Below are positions 6,310 to 6,614 of a DNA stretch of 6,614 bases, in pieces. The notes below the pieces were generated by a model. That model did not search any database. It saw only the letters and a program-made list of their open reading frames with translations, and was not told the DNA's origin. Position 1 is the first letter of the stretch, and every line of letters starts with the position of its first letter. This DNA is from Pseudomonadota bacterium (GTDB lineage: Bacteria; Desulfobacterota; Desulfobulbia; Desulfobulbales; Desulfobulbaceae): assembly GCA_009782165.1 (NCBI GenBank), contig WQUH01000078.1, forward strand, positions 1 through 6,614, read 5' to 3'. A program made the position numbers and the translations under genes.

Positions 6310-6354
6310 GCAAAGCGGGGATTGCCTTGCAAGACCGCGCTCGGACATGGGACC

Positions 6355-6371
6355 GCAGGCGTCCCGCCTGC
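6355..6371. repeat. Palindromic repeat copy 1 (GCAGGCG-TCC-CGCCTGC)
   Basis: Seven-bp perfect arms with a TCC loop. The stem can be extended by GACC (6351-6354) with GGTC (6374-6377) across a 2-nt bulge. The identical 17-mer recurs at 6502-6518, which marks it as a repeat unit and not a chance hairpin. Confidence 0.8.
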
Positions 6372-6392
6372 ATGGTCATGAGCAGTATTTCC

Positions 6393-6470
6393 TGTCATCC
6401 CGATGAGCGCAGCGAAGAGGGATCTCCATGCTCCCAGCGATGCAGATTTCTCCCTGCGGTCGAAATGACA
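6393..6470. repeat. REP/MITE-like element of about 78 bp with TGTCAT...ATGACA ends
   Basis: The ends are a 6-bp perfect inverted repeat: TGTCAT at 6393-6398 and ATGACA at 6465-6470. Inside are two smaller hairpins, ATCCC (6397-6401) with GGGAT (6419-6423) and ATTTC (6446-6450) with GAAAT (6462-6466). The GTCATCCCGATGAGCGCAGC and ATTTCTCCCTGCGGTCGAAA segments resemble a dispersed intergenic repeat that I recall from many unrelated bacterial genomes. The precise borders are my estimate. Confidence 0.65.
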
Positions 6471-6497
6471 AAAAGGGAAAGGTCGAACTGACAAAAA
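6458..6497. repeat. Tandem-like direct repeat, 17 nt with one mismatch
   Basis: GGTCGAA-A-TGACAAAAA at 6458-6474 recurs as GGTCGAA-C-TGACAAAAA at 6481-6497, offset by 23 bases. The first copy is the right end of the preceding 78-bp element, so the second looks like a duplicated or leftover element end. Confidence 0.7.
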
Positions 6498-6501
6498 TTG
6501 C

Positions 6502-6518
6502 GCAGGCGTCCCGCCTGC
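6502..6518. repeat. Palindromic repeat copy 2 (GCAGGCG-TCC-CGCCTGC)
   Basis: The 17-mer is identical to that at 6355-6371 and has the same orientation and loop. The flanks differ between the copies (ATGGTC after copy 1, ACAAGG after copy 2), so the conserved unit is the hairpin core. Confidence 0.8.
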
Positions 6519-6536
6519 ACAAGGAACACGGGCGTC

Positions 6537-6614
6537 ATTCTGCGCGGAGCCGTCAGGCGGAGTCGCAGAATCCACGCGGCGTCTGGATTCCGCGTCTCCG
6601 CTTCGCTTCGCGCG
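6537..6614. repeat. Third palindromic module, running off the window edge
   Basis: ATTCTGCG (6537-6544) pairs perfectly with CGCAGAAT (6564-6571). Overlapping this, GAATCCA (6568-6574) pairs with TGGATTC (6584-6590), so two mutually exclusive stems are possible. The GC-rich remainder (CGCTTCGCTTCGCGCG) is cut by the end of the window. Confidence 0.6.

Larger units (their letters stand above)
6283..6614. other. Non-coding tail packed with palindromic intergenic repeats
   Basis: No gene is supported in these 332 bases. Codon pattern, start signals and family resemblance are all missing, and the stretch can be accounted for largely as a series of inverted repeats (listed separately). It is less uniformly GC-rich than the genes and has short A-runs (6470-6474, 6493-6497). 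The sequence is still inside a palindromic module at the window edge, so the cluster continues beyond 6614. Confidence 0.8.

Noticed and set aside
6355..6518. CRISPR array from the two identical 17-mers
   Set aside because: Only two copies, spaced 147 bp apart, with other repeats in between and no cas genes.
6243..6575. A 110-codon open frame on the minus strand over the tail, with peptides such as CHFDRREKS and two AGGTPA segments
   Set aside because: It is a translation of the repeats: AGGTPA appears twice because the 17-bp palindrome appears twice, and CHFDRREKS comes from the 78-bp element. Such peptides are, as far as I recall, frequent artefacts in automatic annotation. It also overlaps the 3' end of cytochrome b.

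Overview
The window is a GC-rich (roughly mid-60s % by eye), densely packed bacterial chromosome segment with every gene on the + strand. The gene content suggests an anaerobic or microaerobic Gram-negative of the Desulfobacterota (former Deltaproteobacteria, Desulfobulbales/Desulfuromonadales-like). Evidence for this is ilvB-ilvN followed by a short-type psd and pssA, an arrangement I recall from that group, plus a compact Rieske/cytochrome b pair and dispersed intergenic palindromes. The taxonomic call is an inference, not a proof.

Layout: (1) 1-2172, acetolactate synthase large subunit (5' end cut by the window edge) and small subunit, the first step of branched-chain amino acid synthesis. 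(2) 2234-3825, phosphatidylserine decarboxylase and phosphatidylserine synthase, which together make phosphatidylethanolamine. They are separated by a 143-bp gap that holds a promoter-like element and a perfect 9-bp hairpin. (3) 3850-4958, rsmD (16S rRNA m2G966 methyltransferase) and coaD (phosphopantetheine adenylyltransferase), a common bacterial pair, overlapping at ATGA. (4) 4958-6282, a membrane-anchored Rieske [2Fe-2S] protein and a compact 8-helix b-type cytochrome, joined to coaD and to each other by 1-base TGATG overlaps. (5) 6283-6614, no convincing gene. This tail is a cluster of palindromic, REP-like intergenic repeats that runs out of the window.

How the genes work together: ilvBN form one enzyme, and psd and pssA catalyse consecutive steps at the inner membrane. 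The Rieske protein and cytochrome b should form the core of a quinol-oxidising complex. All eight genes point the same way with short gaps, so they may be one long transcript, with a possible internal promoter before pssA. The least ordinary part is the Rieske/cytochrome b pair. It keeps all four haem-ligating histidines and all [2Fe-2S] ligands, but it departs from the classical quinol-oxidation-site motifs (GPWF where PEWY is expected, GYVLRGD where GYVLPWGQ is expected, CPCHH where CPCHG is expected). No cytochrome c1/f-type subunit gene is present in the window.
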